DNA of 64,000 nt from an uncultured Bacteroidales bacterium. GTDB lineage: Bacteria; Bacteroidota; Bacteroidia; Bacteroidales; UBA932. The stretch covers positions 1-64,000 of the forward strand of contig ONOH01000011.1 in the NCBI GenBank assembly GCA_900319405.1. The letters run 5' to 3'. The position numbers and the translations under genes are program-made. The notes under the pieces are model-generated. The model was not told the origin of the DNA. It saw only the letters and a list, made by a program, of their open reading frames with translations, and ran no database searches. This document shows positions 1 to 6,994 of this stretch, piece after piece; position 1 is the stretch's first letter; each line of letters opens with the position of its first letter.

Positions 1-1
1 T

Positions 2-1141
2 ACAGCCGTAGAGCAGTTCAGTTTTGAGGTTGGAGGTTATACCTCTGGCACGGGCTTTGCCTTGCATCCCGCGAATGCCATTCTCAACTTCACCATCACC
101 GGCTTGGCAGCCAACACTGGAGTCGATGTGGCTTTATCAGATGGGGTGAGTTTTACTATATCCGGAAGTGTAACAACTGATGATTCAGGTACTGCAACGT
201 TTGCTATAGGCGTATATGGAGATACAGACTTAAATGAATTCTCCCTGTCCGTGGCTGGCAATGCCGTCACCCTCGTCAGCAGCAGTAAAGTGCTCGCCGC
301 CGGCAAGATTTATAACATCACCAGGAATGCTAGCGCTCCGCTCCCCGCTGTGTTTACGGTTGACGCAGGGAAAACGGTGAAGTTCTCCAAGGGCAACCTG
401 CAGGCTACGTACAACGGTTCCAGCTGGATTTGGGGCTTTGCCGAACACCAGTGGGATTATATCGGCAATGCCGCCGGTAATACCAGCATCAACGGCAACG
501 GAACTGTGTCGGCTAATGGCACTGTGGATCTTTTTGGCTGGGTGGGTGCTTCCAGTACCTGGACGGGAGCAGCTCAGTATGGCATCAGCAATTCGACAGC
601 CACTAATAACGTAGATGGTTACGGCAATGTCGGGGGCGAAGACCAAAAGGTTGGCTGGGGTGCCACCGTGGGCGCAGGATGGCGCACGCTCACCAGGCCC
701 GAATGGCTGTACTTGCTGAGCACACGTGAAACGGGTATTACTGTAAACAGCACCAATCATGCGCGCTATACCCTGGCAATCATCAACACGGACGGTACGG
801 CTGTGAATGGCCTCATAATTTTCCCTGACAGTTATGCCGGAGGCTCACCCGCAGGCGTTACTTGGGGAACCATTAACGCTAAAAGTACCTTCGAAACCAC
901 GTGTACTTCTGCGGGCTGGACAGCCCTTGAGGCCGCAGGTTGTGTCTTCCTGCCTGCTGCAGGATATCGTGACGCATCAACTGTCAAAGATGCTGGTGAT
1001 GGTGCGGGATACTGGTCAAGTAGTTCCAGTAATGCCCCTTATGCATTTGGCCTATATTTTGAGTCGGATTATATGACTATTCAGTACGGCGGCAGCAGAA
1101 AATATGGCTTCTCCGTCCGTCTCGTTCGCGATGCTGATTAA
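2..1141 (+). CDS. Mfa-like/FISUMP-type surface protein, 5' partial
   Basis: The reading frame is open to the left edge, so the N terminus (signal peptide and lipobox, if present) is outside the window. The first ~110 residues look like the end of a beta-rich fimbrillin (Mfa-like) domain. From about residue 117 a second domain starts with FTVDAGKTVKFSKGNLQ, a signature of the Bacteroidales C-terminal domain related to FISUMP/DUF1566. It continues through GWRTLTRPEWLYLL and FLPAAGYR and ends with YWSSSSSNAPYAFGL and FSVRLVRD. These proteins are usually lipid-anchored on the outer surface, with an adhesion or glycan-binding role that is inferred only. The protein at 6995-8608 has the same two-part architecture. 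Family confidence is good; the ligand is unknown. Confidence 0.8.
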   Translation, partial: TAVEQFSFEVGGYTSGTGFALHPANAILNFTITGLAANTGVDVALSDGVSFTISGSVTTDDSGTATFAIGVYGDTDLNEFSLSVAGNAVTLVSSSKVLAAGKIYNITRNASAPLPAVFTVDAGKTVKFSKGNLQATYNGSSWIWGFAEHQWDYIGNAAGNTSINGNGTVSANGTVDLFGWVGASSTWTGAAQYGISNSTATNNVDGYGNVGGEDQKVGWGATVGAGWRTLTRPEWLYLLSTRETGITVNSTNHARYTLAIINTDGTAVNGLIIFPDSYAGGSPAGVTWGTINAKSTFETTCTSAGWTALEAAGCVFLPAAGYRDASTVKDAGDGAGYWSSSSSNAPYAFGLYFESDYMTIQYGGSRKYGFSVRLVRDAD

Positions 1142-1159
1142 AATATAACCTCTCCCTCC

Positions 1160-1188
1160 CCGCATCGGAGCACATCGCAACGATGCGG
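1160..1188. terminator. Hairpin after the first surface-protein gene
   Basis: Arms CCGCATCG (1160-1167) and CGATGCGG (1181-1188) pair perfectly over 8 bp just after the stop codon at 1141. No T-run follows, so it is only a possible terminator or a mobile-hairpin remnant. Confidence 0.35.
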
Positions 1189-1213
1189 AGCGGGACACAC
1201 GGGGACAGCCCCC

Positions 1214-1323
1214 CTGTGCCAAGGCGGGCAGATGTGTGACTTTTGCATTATCAAGCACAAAAAGGGGGAAGTCTGGCAGCGGTCCGAGTCGGTCTGATGA
1301 TCTGCTCAAGAAGGCGTCTCGTT
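1214..1323 (+). pseudogene. Tail of an ATC-hydrolase-like gene, left copy
   Basis: Nearly identical to 3297-3406. In frame it reads CQGGQMCDFC, IIKHKKGEVWQ and RSESV before a TGA at 1278-1280. This matches the last ~28 residues of the copy at 3132-3380, which resembles the C terminus of L-2-amino-thiazoline-4-carboxylic acid hydrolase family proteins. One residue differs (I for F). Nothing of the gene's 5' part is present. The segment is joined directly to a pmm fragment starting at 1324, whereas in the right-hand copy the two are 177 bp apart. Confidence 0.6.
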
Positions 1324-1573
1324 AGTTGTTGAAAGCCGATAAGGTGCTGGTGGGCCGCGACTGCCGCACTTCCTCCGAAGAGATTTACGAAGCCGTCGTC
1401 CGGGGCGTCAACGATGCCGGAGCCGATGTATATGACATCGGTCTCAGCTCTACGCCGATGGTGTATTTCGGCACGGCCAATTACGGATTCGACGCTTCCA
1501 TCCAGATTACGGCCTCCCACAATCCGGCCGAGTACAACGGGATGAAGGTGTCCACTACCGATGCCCAGGCCGT
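1324..1573 (+). pseudogene. Internal fragment of phosphomannomutase gene
   Basis: Aligns without gaps to 3584-3833 (constant offset 2260) inside the intact pmm gene at 3493-4857. It encodes residues ~31-114, including the TASHNP phosphoserine loop, but lacks the start, metal-binding and phosphate-binding parts. Homology stops abruptly at 1573. Differences are mostly synonymous or conservative (V/T, D/E, H/Y, I/V), and the frame is intact. This looks like an allele that diverged while under selection rather than a copy decaying in place. Certainly non-functional as an enzyme. Confidence 0.85.
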
Positions 1574-1951
1574 TGACAAAACCCGCCGATAGGGTTCGGA
1601 CCCACATGGCGGTCCTGATCTTCCGGCCTTGGGAATGCATTTCTTCGGGAGCTTGGAGGTGGTCCTCTGAAGACACCTTTCATAAAAGCACCGATTCGAA
1701 TTTTGGACGAATTGGAAAATGGATCAGGGCCTGTTGGGGCGAAAACAGGAGTATCACCAATGGTAATTATGCAAGCCGCTGGCTGTCATGAATCAACGGC
1801 ACTTTCGTGGGAGGGCAGCGAGAAAGTACTGTCGGATAGGATCCTTTCAATCCGCTCGATGGCCTCAAAGACAAGAAGGTGCAAATGTTTGCCATACATC
1901 ATTCTGACACAAGAATTCGGGTAAATACGCTGAATAAGGAAAAGTTTTTTG
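1574..1951. other. Intergenic stretch, no supported gene
   Basis: About 380 bp between the pmm fragment and the methyltransferase promoter. A frame is open from about 1640 to 1924, but its translation has no family I recognise, no convincing start and no promoter. I see no RNA gene, repeat or transposase sequence here. Confidence 0.4.
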
Positions 1952-1959
1952 TATATTTG
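1952..1959 (+). promoter_or_regulatory. TAnnTTTG promoter box for methyltransferase gene
   Basis: TATATTTG lies 24 nt before the ATG at 1984 and matches the Bacteroidota -7 consensus. It is preceded by a T-rich tract. Confidence 0.55.
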
Positions 1960-1983
1960 CGAATGACCCTCAAATAGATATTT

Positions 1984-2892
1984 ATGAATCCGAATTATGG
2001 TCTTTATCAACTTCGCTCCAAGTTAGATGAGATGGAGCAGAATCTGAACCTCGATAAAATTTTAGAGGGGGAGAAGAACTCCATCAGCCAAATCAGTTCT
2101 TATTTTAGAATAAATAATTGGGCATATCGTCGCTTTCATTCACAGGACGGGTTTATGCATTTTAGGGTCTCTCCTAACGGCTGTTTCACGGATGAAGACG
2201 TGTATTATCAGCCAGATTGCGTTTCGGAGTTTATCAAGTCGGGCGACTTCGTTCTTGAACTGGGCTTCGGTCAGGGGGCGAATCTGCTGTATCTGGCCCG
2301 ATGTCATCCGGATGCGACTTTCGTTGGCCTCGACCTTTTGCCGCTGAAAAAGAGTAAGGATATCCCTCCGAATGTGACTACGTATCAGCAGGATTATAGC
2401 GATCTTTCTCAGTTTAAAGATAAATCGGTGGATGTGATGTTTGCATTTGAGACGATTGTCCACAATTCCGACAAAGAGAGGATTTATCGTGAGGTTTATC
2501 GGGTTCTGAAACCTGGCGGAGTTATGGTGGTTTTTGACTATGCGCTGAACAAGCGGTATGAAACCTATGACGTTTACCTCAAGAAGGCAATCGCATTGGT
2601 ATCAAAAGGAGGGGCTTCGGCTATTATTGAATCGTTTGAGGAACTGAATGCGATTTATGACAGATGCGGGCTGAAGGTGGAGCGTTGTATGGATCTTACA
2701 CGGTACACACTGCCGGATTTGAAGCGGCTTGAGCGAAAAGCGGCCAAGATAATGAATCGGCCGATGCTCTCCAAGTTGATGTTCTGGTTGCTCCCCGAGC
2801 AATTTGTGTCAAACATAGTTTTGGGCTACTTGGGGTATGATGGGGGAGTTGCCGGGTTGGGTACATATCGGGAATGGGTGCTACGGAAGTGA
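1984..2892 (+). CDS. Class I SAM-dependent methyltransferase
   Basis: A 302-residue soluble protein. Motif I is at residues ~91-98 (LELGFGQG) and the adenosine-binding acidic residue follows at ~117 (VGLDLLP). A post-I region (DVMFAFETIVHN) and the typical YRVLKPGGVMVVFDYA strand come next, as in Methyltransf_11/25 proteins. The substrate is unknown; the residues downstream suggest a small-molecule or lipid methylase, but this is inference. The gene stands alone between a duplicated ATC-hydrolase/pmm scar and the intact copies of those sequences, and its codons are more AT-rich than those of its neighbours. It is therefore probably imported cargo. It has its own promoter at 1952-1959 and a hairpin just after its stop. 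Confidence 0.85.
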   Translation: MNPNYGLYQLRSKLDEMEQNLNLDKILEGEKNSISQISSYFRINNWAYRRFHSQDGFMHFRVSPNGCFTDEDVYYQPDCVSEFIKSGDFVLELGFGQGANLLYLARCHPDATFVGLDLLPLKKSKDIPPNVTTYQQDYSDLSQFKDKSVDVMFAFETIVHNSDKERIYREVYRVLKPGGVMVVFDYALNKRYETYDVYLKKAIALVSKGGASAIIESFEELNAIYDRCGLKVERCMDLTRYTLPDLKRLERKAAKIMNRPMLSKLMFWLLPEQFVSNIVLGYLGYDGGVAGLGTYREWVLRK

Positions 2893-2893
2893 C

Positions 2894-2941
2894 GGGATGA
2901 GCAAGACATAACCCTATTTGTAATCGGTTTACGCTCATCCC
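2894..2941 (+). terminator. Hairpin after methyltransferase gene
   Basis: GGGATGAGC (2894-2902) and GCTCATCCC (2933-2941) pair perfectly, starting two bases after the stop codon. The 30-nt loop is long and there is no T-run, so terminator function is uncertain. Confidence 0.4.
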
Positions 2942-2985
2942 TTCCCATAAACAGCGAAGCTGCAGGAATCGATGGCCGCCCCAAA

Positions 2986-3062
2986 AAGATTGTTCACTTC
3001 GTTCAGAATGACAGATTCATGTCATTCTGAGGCAGGTTTTCCTGCCGAGGAATCTGCTTTTT
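2986..3062. repeat. Dispersed hairpin repeat (CAGAATGACA type), copy 1
   Basis: CAGAATGACA (3004-3013) and TGTCATTCTG (3020-3029) form a perfect 10-bp inverted repeat, followed by a second hairpin GGCAGG/CCTGCC (3031-3046). A related element is at 6663-6735. This resembles the short palindromic intergenic repeats built around TCATTCTGAG that are scattered in many bacterial genomes. Confidence 0.6.
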
Positions 3063-3128
3063 GGTCTTTTAGATTTGCACCGTGATTCCAATATGGGATT
3101 GCGGTGTTCTTTTTATATTTGCTTTTGA

Positions 3129-3380
3129 TGTGAGAAGGATGGTGCGGATGAATTCCATTTCGAATGCACCGAGTGCCTGTATCGGCACGAGTTCGGGAAA
3201 CGGAATCTGCTGGAGCGCTTCGGCCGGATGTTCTGCTACAGCGACATTATCAATTACGGGAACCTGCACAATATTGATTTCAAGCGAACCCAAACCCTGT
3301 GCCAAGGCGGGCAGATGTGTGACTTTTGCTTTATCAAGCACAAAAAGGGGGAAGTCTGGCAGCGGTCCGAGTCGGTCTGA
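3129..3380 (+). pseudogene. C-terminal fragment of ATC-hydrolase-like gene
   Basis: Open from just after a TGA at 3126 to the TGA at 3378. It encodes about 83 residues with the cysteine-rich pattern FECTECLYRHEFG, RMFCYSDIINYG and CQGGQMCDFC. This resembles the C-terminal half of the L-2-amino-thiazoline-4-carboxylic acid hydrolase family (ATC_hydrolase), which normally exceeds 150 residues. No start codon or N-terminal half is present, so I call it a broken gene. Its final 110 bp (3297-3406, running past the stop) recur at 1214-1323. The family assignment rests on pattern memory only. Confidence 0.55.
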
Positions 3381-3425
3381 TGATCTGTTCAAGAAGGCGT
3401 CTCGTTGAGCTGCGAGGGAAGACAG

Positions 3426-3459
3426 TTACAGCATCGTATGGTGCTGTAAACTTTTTTTT
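3426..3459 (+). terminator. Rho-independent terminator before pmm
   Basis: TTACAGCA (3426-3433) and TGCTGTAA (3442-3449) pair perfectly around an 8-nt loop and are followed by eight T at 3452-3459. It insulates pmm from the broken gene upstream. Confidence 0.7.
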
Positions 3460-3460
3460 G

Positions 3461-3468
3461 TAAATTTG
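3461..3468 (+). promoter_or_regulatory. TAnnTTTG promoter box for pmm
   Basis: TAAATTTG lies 24 nt before the ATG at 3493, directly after the terminator T-run. Confidence 0.55.
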
Positions 3469-3492
3469 TCAGATTGAAAAAAATGATTTTCT

Positions 3493-4857
3493 ATGGGTGC
3501 ATTTCATGCGTACGATATCCGCGGAGTCTGGGGAAAAGACTGGGATCTGGACATAGCATACAAGGTGGGATACTTTGTCCCTCAGTTGTTGAAAGCCGAT
3601 AAGGTGCTGGTGGGCCGCGACTGCCGCGTCTCCTCCGACGAGATTCACGAGGCCGTGATCCGGGGCATCAACGATGCCGGAGCCGATGTATATGACATCG
3701 GCCTCAGTTCTACGCCGATGGTGTATTTCGGCACGGCCAATTACGGATTCGACGCTTCCATCCAGATTACGGCTTCGCACAATCCGGCCGAGTACAACGG
3801 GATGAAGGTGTCCACTACCGATGCCCAGGCCGTGGGCTACGACGCCGGCCTGGGGCAGATCAAGGCCTGGATCGATGAAGGCAAACCCACTCCCGTGGCT
3901 GCCGTACGCGGAAAGGTATTATCCAAAGAGATTATGGCCGATTACCTGGCTTTCATGCGCAAATTCGTGAAGGACTACAGCAGCCTCACCATTGCGATGG
4001 ACCTTTCCAACGGAATGGCCAACCTCTTTGCCAAGGAGATCTTCGGCACCGGCAGCAATATCCACTACCTTTTCGATACCCTGGACGGGCGTTTCCCCAA
4101 TCACGAGCCCAATCCCCTCATCGAGAAAAACTGCTTCCCGCTGGAAGAAAAAGTCCGTGAGGTAAAGGCCGATGCCGGTGTCATCTACGACGGAGACGCC
4201 GACCGGGTGATGTTCGTGGACGAGAAGGGAAGGTTTATTTCTCCGGACCTGATGATTGCCCTGATGGGTAATTATTACGTGAAGGAACGCGGTCTCAAGG
4301 GCCTCGTCCTGCAGGATATCCGTTCTTCCAAGGCCGTAGGGGAGTATCTGGTTCCGATGGGCTGCGAAATGCGCACCTGGAAGGTAGGCCGGGCCTTTGC
4401 CGCCCAAAAACTCCGTGAGATAGACGGCGTCTGGGGCGGAGAACTGGCCGGCCACTACTATTTCCGGGACTTCTTCTACAGCGACAGCGGCCTTCTGGCC
4501 TCCATCATCCTCCTGAATATCGTGGCAGACCTCAAAAAGGAAGGAAAAACCCTGTCCCAGGCCATCTCCGGCATTGTCCGCTACCGAAATTCCGGAGAAA
4601 TCAACTATCGTATCGAGGACAAGCGAGGCGCAATGGATGCCATCAAGGAGCACTTTATGGCCAAGGAAAAAGCTACGGCCTTCATGGATTTTGACGGCTA
4701 TCGCGTAGAATTCCCCGACTGGTGGTTCAACATCCGTCCTTCCAATACGGAGCCCTACCTCCGCTTCATCTGTGAAGCCACTTCCGAAAAACTCCTCCAA
4801 GAAAAAATCTCTGAAACAGATTCCATCCTGGTCAATCGCTTCGGAGGCAAACGATAA
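3493..4857 (+). CDS. Phosphomannomutase/phosphoglucomutase
   Basis: 454 residues, full length for the alpha-D-phosphohexomutase family. It interconverts hexose 1- and 6-phosphates for nucleotide-sugar synthesis in the cytoplasm. Visible signatures are the phosphoserine loop TASHNPAEYNG (Ser ~95), the Mg-binding DGDADR (~233-238), the sugar-binding GGELAGHYYF (~315-324) and the phosphate-binding RPSNTEPYLR (~415). Whether mannose or glucose is preferred cannot be read from sequence. It is followed 3 bp later by the M23/LysM gene, so the two are probably co-transcribed from the promoter at 3461. A diverged fragment lies at 1324-1573. Confidence 0.93.
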   Translation: MGAFHAYDIRGVWGKDWDLDIAYKVGYFVPQLLKADKVLVGRDCRVSSDEIHEAVIRGINDAGADVYDIGLSSTPMVYFGTANYGFDASIQITASHNPAEYNGMKVSTTDAQAVGYDAGLGQIKAWIDEGKPTPVAAVRGKVLSKEIMADYLAFMRKFVKDYSSLTIAMDLSNGMANLFAKEIFGTGSNIHYLFDTLDGRFPNHEPNPLIEKNCFPLEEKVREVKADAGVIYDGDADRVMFVDEKGRFISPDLMIALMGNYYVKERGLKGLVLQDIRSSKAVGEYLVPMGCEMRTWKVGRAFAAQKLREIDGVWGGELAGHYYFRDFFYSDSGLLASIILLNIVADLKKEGKTLSQAISGIVRYRNSGEINYRIEDKRGAMDAIKEHFMAKEKATAFMDFDGYRVEFPDWWFNIRPSNTEPYLRFICEATSEKLLQEKISETDSILVNRFGGKR

Positions 4858-4860
4858 CGA

Positions 4861-5895
4861 ATGAAAAAAAGCCTTCTCATCTCCGTCATACTCTTGTTTT
4901 CCCTGCCGCTGTCGGCCCAGGAAACCATCGATTCCCTTCGGCACGCCTTTGGCCGTCAGCGGGTAGAAACCACCTCGCTCAGAGGCTCGCTGTATGCCGA
5001 TACCCTGGATACCGGAAACCCTTCCGTAAAGGTGGTTCTGTACGATAACGGAACCTATCGTTTCGTAAAAGACCCTTCCGCCGTGGCCGATTCTACGGTC
5101 TTTACCGAGTTCTGGGACACCCGCAACGTGAATCCTTACCGGATTTCTCCGGAATCCCTTCCGGACCGCTTCTCCATCTGGATTGTGGATTCGCTGGATT
5201 CATACTGCTGTCCCAACAAGGTAACACCGCGCTCCAAATTCGGCTATCGGCACGGCCGCAGGCATCAGGGGATAGACCTCCCTTATCCCAAGGGGACGCC
5301 GGTTCCGGCTACTTTTGACGGCAAGGTGCGCATCTCCGACTATGTGAGCGGATACGGCAACCTGGTGGTTATCCGCCACGCCAACGGACTGGAAACCTTC
5401 TACGGTCATCTGTCCGAGCGCAAGGTGGATTCCGGAGACTGGGTGAGTGCGGGAGATATCATCGGCCTGGGCGGTTCTACCGGACGCTCGACGGGACCGC
5501 ACCTGCACTTCGAGACGCGCTACAAAGGTGCCGCCTTCGACCCTTCCTGGCTGATAGATTTCGAGACCGGCACCCTCCGCCACCGCCTTTTGAAAGTGCG
5601 CAGCTGGTATTTCAATCCCAACCAGCGTTATGTCCAGAATGTGGATGACGAAGACGAAATCTTCCGGACCGACGAGGAAGACCGTATCGCGGCCGAGGAA
5701 CAGGCCAAGAAGGATGCCGCTGCCCGCGCCAGGGCGGAGGCTGCAGCCCAGAAGTACCATACCATCCGCAACGGAGACACCCTCTCCGGCATTGCCAAGC
5801 GGTATCGCACTACGGTGAAACGAATTTGCCAGCTCAATCCCGGTCTCACCGAGAAAACCGTTCTTCGGGTAGGTCGTCGCATCCGCGTCAACTAA
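4861..5895 (+). CDS. M23 peptidase with C-terminal LysM domain
   Basis: 344 residues starting with a classical signal peptide (MKKSLLISVILLFSLPLSAQ), so it acts in the periplasm. The M23 domain spans ~115-235, with the zinc ligands of RHQGIDLPYP (His ~134, Asp ~138) and HLHFE (~214-218), plus the third histidine in FYGHLSE. An acidic, alanine-rich helical linker (~262-297) leads to a LysM domain (~299-343, YHTIRNGDTLSGIAKRY) that binds peptidoglycan. Together this indicates a cell-wall endopeptidase with all metal ligands intact. It follows pmm with a 3-bp gap. Confidence 0.92.
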   Translation: MKKSLLISVILLFSLPLSAQETIDSLRHAFGRQRVETTSLRGSLYADTLDTGNPSVKVVLYDNGTYRFVKDPSAVADSTVFTEFWDTRNVNPYRISPESLPDRFSIWIVDSLDSYCCPNKVTPRSKFGYRHGRRHQGIDLPYPKGTPVPATFDGKVRISDYVSGYGNLVVIRHANGLETFYGHLSERKVDSGDWVSAGDIIGLGGSTGRSTGPHLHFETRYKGAAFDPSWLIDFETGTLRHRLLKVRSWYFNPNQRYVQNVDDEDEIFRTDEEDRIAAEEQAKKDAAARARAEAAAQKYHTIRNGDTLSGIAKRYRTTVKRICQLNPGLTEKTVLRVGRRIRVN

Positions 5896-6362
5896 ATCTT
5901 CCTCCTCGCCAAGCCTCCCCGCTTACGCGACCAACGCGTTTCGGGCCGTTTTTGCGTAGGTAGGATTGCCGGACGGCGTAGCACATTCACTTGTATGACC
6001 GTTTTGGTAATTCGTTGAATTTGTCGATTGTAGGCCGCTTGGAGAATACTGACTCTGCCCAACGTCCAGCGAGGCCGTCCGGATCTTTGTGGTGGGTGTA
6101 GCATGCCCAAACAGGAAAAAACGGTCGTTTTTGCAAGGATGGGTAGGCGATAGCATACTCAAGTTGGCAAATTCGGCCTGTTTTGTCAGGTTGGGTTTGC
6201 TGGAGGTTTTCTGTTGGGTGTAGTGGGTTGTATCGTAACTGAAAATCCCGGCCTTGATGTAACCATTTGATGCCATCCTCAAAAATATCTGCTCCGAAGC
6301 ATGTTTTTTTGCTTCGGGGTTATTGTTTTTCTCTTATATCATGTAACCATAATGAGAAAGGT
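5896..6362. other. Long intergenic region of unknown nature
   Basis: About 470 bp without a gene I can support. It contains an inverted repeat around 6118-6133 (AAAAACG/CGTTTTT) and repeated GGTGTAG words. A hairpin, CCGAAGC (6294-6300) with GCTTCGG (6311-6317), is followed by a T-rich tract. A 119-codon frame is open on the minus strand (5923-6282), but it is Ser/Thr/Asn/Gln-rich and lacks a recognisable domain. The right end may belong to the IS1634-like element that follows. Confidence 0.4.
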
Positions 6363-6650
6363 ATGAAAGCAGGCTATAAAGTGATTCAGATCAAAGAAAA
6401 GAACGGCGCGGTGTACCTGTATGATGTATGAGGACCGCTCCTACCGGGACAAAGAGAAGGGCTACTCCACCCACGACCGCAAGTGCATCGGCAAGCTGGG
6501 CCCGGACGGGAAGCCCGTCTATAACGAGTACTACCGCAGCCGCGAGAAGATGGAGGCGCTGGAGAAGAATGTCAAGGAGATGGATACGGCCTCGACGACC
6601 TGAAGAACCTGCTGGACCTGAACCAACTGAGAAGCCACTCGGACGCAATC
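6363..6650 (+). pseudogene. IS1634-type transposase, truncated and frameshifted
   Basis: The frame from ATG 6363 encodes MKAGYKVIQIKEKNGAVYLY and then hits a stop. The next frame continues with YEDRSYRDKEKGYSTHDRK and CIGKLGPDGKPVYNEYYRS, the typical start of IS1634/IS4-like transposases. The break is a 7-base near-duplication (TATGATG then TATGAGG) around 6419-6432. A second shift near 6590 leads into LDDLKNLLDLNQLRSH. Everything beyond the first ~100 residues is gone; a dispersed hairpin repeat replaces it. Confidence 0.65.
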
Positions 6651-6662
6651 GTCCGCGGGGGC

Positions 6663-6735
6663 AGATTCTTTGTCGGCCTGCGTCCTCCTCGGAATGACAC
6701 GACCTCTGTCATTCCTGGCGCAGCGAAGGAATCGC
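6663..6735. repeat. Dispersed hairpin repeat, copy 2
   Basis: GGAATGACA (6691-6699) and TGTCATTCC (6707-6715) form a perfect 9-bp inverted repeat, flanked by GATTC-type ends. It is related to 2986-3062 and sits exactly where the transposase remnant stops. Confidence 0.55.
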
Positions 6736-6855
6736 TTTTTTGTGCCCAAAAAGCTCAAATTACTGAAAAATAGTGAATGAGAATTCCGTCCGAATGTGCA
6801 TTTTTGCGGCCGGAAATACATATTCCAGTTTAACCCATTTTAATTCCATACATTT

Positions 6856-6978
6856 ATGAAGAAAAAAGAATTGTTTGACTACATCGCTCCGCAGTGCGAA
6901 ATGCTGTCGCTGCGTTGCGAGGGCGTGATCGCCACCAGTCCTTTGTTTGACGGCCTCGGCACTGAGGAAGAAATGTAA
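6856..6978 (+). CDS. 40-residue peptide upstream of Mfa-like lipoprotein
   Basis: Encodes MKKKELFDYIAPQCEMLSLR followed by CEGVIATSPLFDGLGTEEEM. Short proteins with a YIAP start, an EGVIATS core and a GLG/GFG tail are common and mostly unannotated in Bacteroidales, often next to fimbrillin-like genes. There is no signal peptide or membrane segment. It ends 16 bp before the ATG of the lipoprotein gene, so the two are probably co-transcribed. Its role is unknown. The family resemblance and the A/T-rich leader just before the ATG are the main reasons for calling it real. Confidence 0.6.
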   Translation: MKKKELFDYIAPQCEMLSLRCEGVIATSPLFDGLGTEEEM

Positions 6979-6994
6979 TCCATGGAGGAAAGAC

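Noticed and set aside
1640..1924. Possible small gene upstream of the methyltransferase
   Set aside because: Open frame without promoter, convincing start or similarity; ends before the methyltransferase promoter.
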